A stretch of 41,126 nucleotides of DNA. It comes from Actinomycetes bacterium. GTDB taxonomy: Bacteria > Actinomycetota > Actinomycetes > Actinomycetales > Cellulomonadaceae. Each line of letters begins with the position of its first letter. The stretch's first letter is position 1. This document shows positions 39,493 to 41,126 of the stretch, piece after piece. The position numbers and the translations under genes are program-made. The notes beneath the pieces were generated by a model. That model was not told where the DNA came from. It worked only from the letters and a program-made list of their open reading frames with translations, and searched no databases. Location of the stretch: positions 1 to 41,126 of the forward strand of contig JAJYSG010000017.1 of the NCBI GenBank assembly GCA_021793675.1. The letters run 5' to 3'.

Positions 39493-40450
39493 CGCGGAAG
39501 CTCGCCGCCATCTCCTGACCCGGCTCCAGCACCACGACGCCGGTGCCCGGCACGCCCGCCGCGTGCAGCGCGAACCCGCCGTTGACGTGCGTCGTCGGCT
39601 CCACGGCGAGGTGGCCGCGGCCGCGCGGGACGTACAGCACCACGTGCGAGTACGCCTCGTCGGCCTCGAGCGTCACGGTGACGTCGGGGTCGCCGTAGCG
39701 CAGCGTCGCCAGCGGCCCGGGGGTGCGGGCGGTGAGCACGTCGTCGACGTGCAGCACGCTCACCCGCCGCTCCACGCGGAAGTCCGCCCGCGGGGGGATC
39801 GGCCCCGCGGCACCCAGCGCCAGGCCGCCGTGCAGCAGGTAGCCGGCATCAGCCCCGATCCGCAGCAGCGGCTGACCCGGTTCGTCGGGCATCGGGGATC
39901 CCACCGGGACGAGCGAGCGCCGGAAGTAGGGGTGGTGCCCGAAGCCGGCGGGGAACGCCACCTCGTCCGCGTTGCGCAGGCTGGTCGTCACCTCGAGCGC
40001 GTCGCCCGCCACGGCGTAGCCCACGCGCGCCACGAACCGCCACGGGAAGTTGACGCCCACCATGTCCGCGGCCACGGCCTCCAGCAGCACGGAGCCGTCG
40101 TCCTGCGCGACCACCGCCCACGGCGCGTACCGCATCGCACCGTGGATCGCGGTGCCGTCGGCGCCGTTGCGCTGCAGCTGCCACGTGCGGCCGGCGAAGG
40201 GCAGCACGCCGGCGTCGATCCGGTTGGACCACGGCAGCATCGGGAAGCTGGCCGTGCGCTCCGGGTCGCCACGCCGGCTGCGCGGCGTCGGGCGCAGCAG
40301 GTCGCGCCACACGCCGTCGGCGGTGCGGATGCGGCCGGCCGCGAGCGACGCGCCCGTGCCCGCCAGCACCTCGACCTCCCACCGGTCCGAGCGCAGCAGC
40401 ACCGGGTGGGACGTCGCCGGTGCGGGCCGGCGTACCTCGTCGAGCGCCAT
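39476..40450 (-). CDS. Aldose 1-epimerase family protein
   Basis: A 324-residue mutarotase-fold enzyme that interconverts alpha and beta anomers of sugars. Catalytic His residues are visible in GTAIHGAMRY and GFGHHPYFRR, and the catalytic Glu in LAVEPTTHVNGGFAL. ATG 40450 follows the stop of the GH94 gene by five bases, so the two are cotranscribed; an epimerase would supply the anomer made or used by the phosphorylase. Confidence 0.9.
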   Translation of the reverse strand: MALDEVRRPAPATSHPVLLRSDRWEVEVLAGTGASLAAGRIRTADGVWRDLLRPTPRSRRGDPERTASFPMLPWSNRIDAGVLPFAGRTWQLQRNGADGTAIHGAMRYAPWAVVAQDDGSVLLEAVAADMVGVNFPWRFVARVGYAVAGDALEVTTSLRNADEVAFPAGFGHHPYFRRSLVPVGSPMPDEPGQPLLRIGADAGYLLHGGLALGAAGPIPPRADFRVERRVSVLHVDDVLTARTPGPLATLRYGDPDVTVTLEADEAYSHVVLYVPRGRGHLAVEPTTHVNGGFALHAAGVPGTGVVVLEPGQEMAASFRVTVAG

Positions 40451-40455
40451 CGAAC

Positions 40456-41126
40456 CTAGAGCGTGACGCTGACGTGCACCGTCGCGCCGGCCGGCGCGTA
40501 CGGGACCAGGTTGCCCTCGATCGGCCGGCCGTCGACGACGAGCGAACCGCGTGCGCCGCGCGCGCCGGAGTTGGTGACGTCGACGACGTAGGTCGCGCCG
40601 CGCGCCACCCGCGTCACGGTGAAGCTCGGCACCTCCGGCCCGATCTGCGGGTCGATGACCAGGCCGTCGAGCTCCGGCCGCACGCCGAGCAGGTACTGCG
40701 AGACCGCGACGAAGTTCCATGCCGCGGTACCGGTGAGCCAGGAGTTCTTCGCCTCGCCGTGCCGCACCGCCTCCTTGCCCGCGATCATCTGCGCGTACAC
40801 GTACGGCTCGAGCCGGTGCACGTCGCTGATGTCCTCGCGGTAGGCGGGAGTGATCCGCTTGTAGTAGTCGAACGCGCGGTCGCCGCGGCCCACCACCGTC
40901 TCGCCGATGATCACCCACGGGTTGTTGTGGCAGAAGATGCCGCCGTTCTCCTTGTACCCCGGCGGGTAGGTGGAGACCTCGCCGAGCTCCACCTGGTACG
41001 TGGTGTACGCCGGGTGCTGCAGCACCAGCCCGTGCGGCGTGCCGAGCAGCTCGGCCGACGAGTCCAGCGCCTGGATCGCGGGCGCGGTCACGTCGTCCGG
41101 CCCACTGCCGACGCCGATGCCGGCGA
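40456..41126 (-). CDS. GH94 glycoside phosphorylase (cellobiose phosphorylase-like), 5' part outside window
   Basis: Only the C-terminal ~220 residues lie in the window; the frame is open through the right edge. [44 protein letters not shown] and [19 protein letters not shown] match the end of GH94 cellobiose phosphorylases, which split cellobiose with phosphate into glucose 1-phosphate and glucose. The catalytic Asp lies beyond the edge, so the exact substrate (cellobiose, cellodextrin, chitobiose) is not fixed. Confidence 0.88.
   Translation of the reverse strand, partial: AGIGVGSGPDDVTAPAIQALDSSAELLGTPHGLVLQHPAYTTYQVELGEVSTYPPGYKENGGIFCHNNPWVIIGETVVGRGDRAFDYYKRITPAYREDISDVHRLEPYVYAQMIAGKEAVRHGEAKNSWLTGTAAWNFVAVSQYLLGVRPELDGLVIDPQIGPEVPSFTVTRVARGATYVVDVTNSGARGARGSLVVDGRPIEGNLVPYAPAGATVHVSVTL

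Overview
The window is very GC-rich, gene-dense DNA with short intergenic gaps, many GTG starts and 1-8 base gene overlaps. Several promoters place a TANNNT box 6-8 bases before the start codon (leaderless mRNA). With a cellobiose phosphorylase-like gene at the right edge, an F420-type NADP reductase and a GH63-like glucosidase, this suggests a chromosomal segment of a high-GC actinobacterium, plausibly Cellulomonadaceae. The taxon is inference.

Layout. 1-4.1 kb: a hypothetical protein, an ABC drug-export-type pair, a flavodoxin/GyrI-like pair and a small membrane protein. 4.1-9.5 kb: a lipoamide-dehydrogenase-like flavoprotein and a complete osmoprotectant ABC importer, its ATPase divergent from two permeases and a lipoprotein. 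9.5-13.7 kb: DinB, F420 reductase, FkbM methyltransferase, a second ABC exporter, and a carboxymuconolactone-decarboxylase-like gene with an ArsR-type operator. 13.8-17.6 kb: a TPP-riboswitch-controlled thiamine salvage operon (HMP permease, thiM, thiE, thiD). 17.7-20.9 kb: an arsR, a divergent decayed arsR copy coupled to a DUF318 permease, a CxxC thioredoxin-like protein and a TDT/SLAC1 transporter. 20.8-25.5 kb: TetR plus a DHA2 MFS exporter, then DUF1003-like, DoxX and a small membrane protein. 25.8-30 kb: a DUF4143 ATPase with a 23-bp-periodic repeat array in its promoter, then a GH63-like glucosidase apparently lacking a standard start codon. 30.1-34.7 kb: SDR-aquaporin operon, TauE/DUF1634/GntR operon, GNAT. 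34.8-38.8 kb: an accessory-looking patch with a second DUF4143 ATPase, a broken third copy with another 23-bp array, a putative EVE-HNH endonuclease and tRNA-Gly. 38.9-41.1 kb: GNAT, aldose epimerase and a GH94 phosphorylase cut by the window edge.

Most distinctive signals: (i) two 23-bp-periodic arrays whose first repeat supplies the -10 of a DUF4143 ATPase at the same distance from the start codon; (ii) the matching decayed copy that kept promoter and start but lost its P-loop; (iii) an apparent AUC start with a well-placed Shine-Dalgarno; (iv) an internally deleted arsR retained as a translationally coupled leader; (v) an ArsR-type operator at an unlinked gene.
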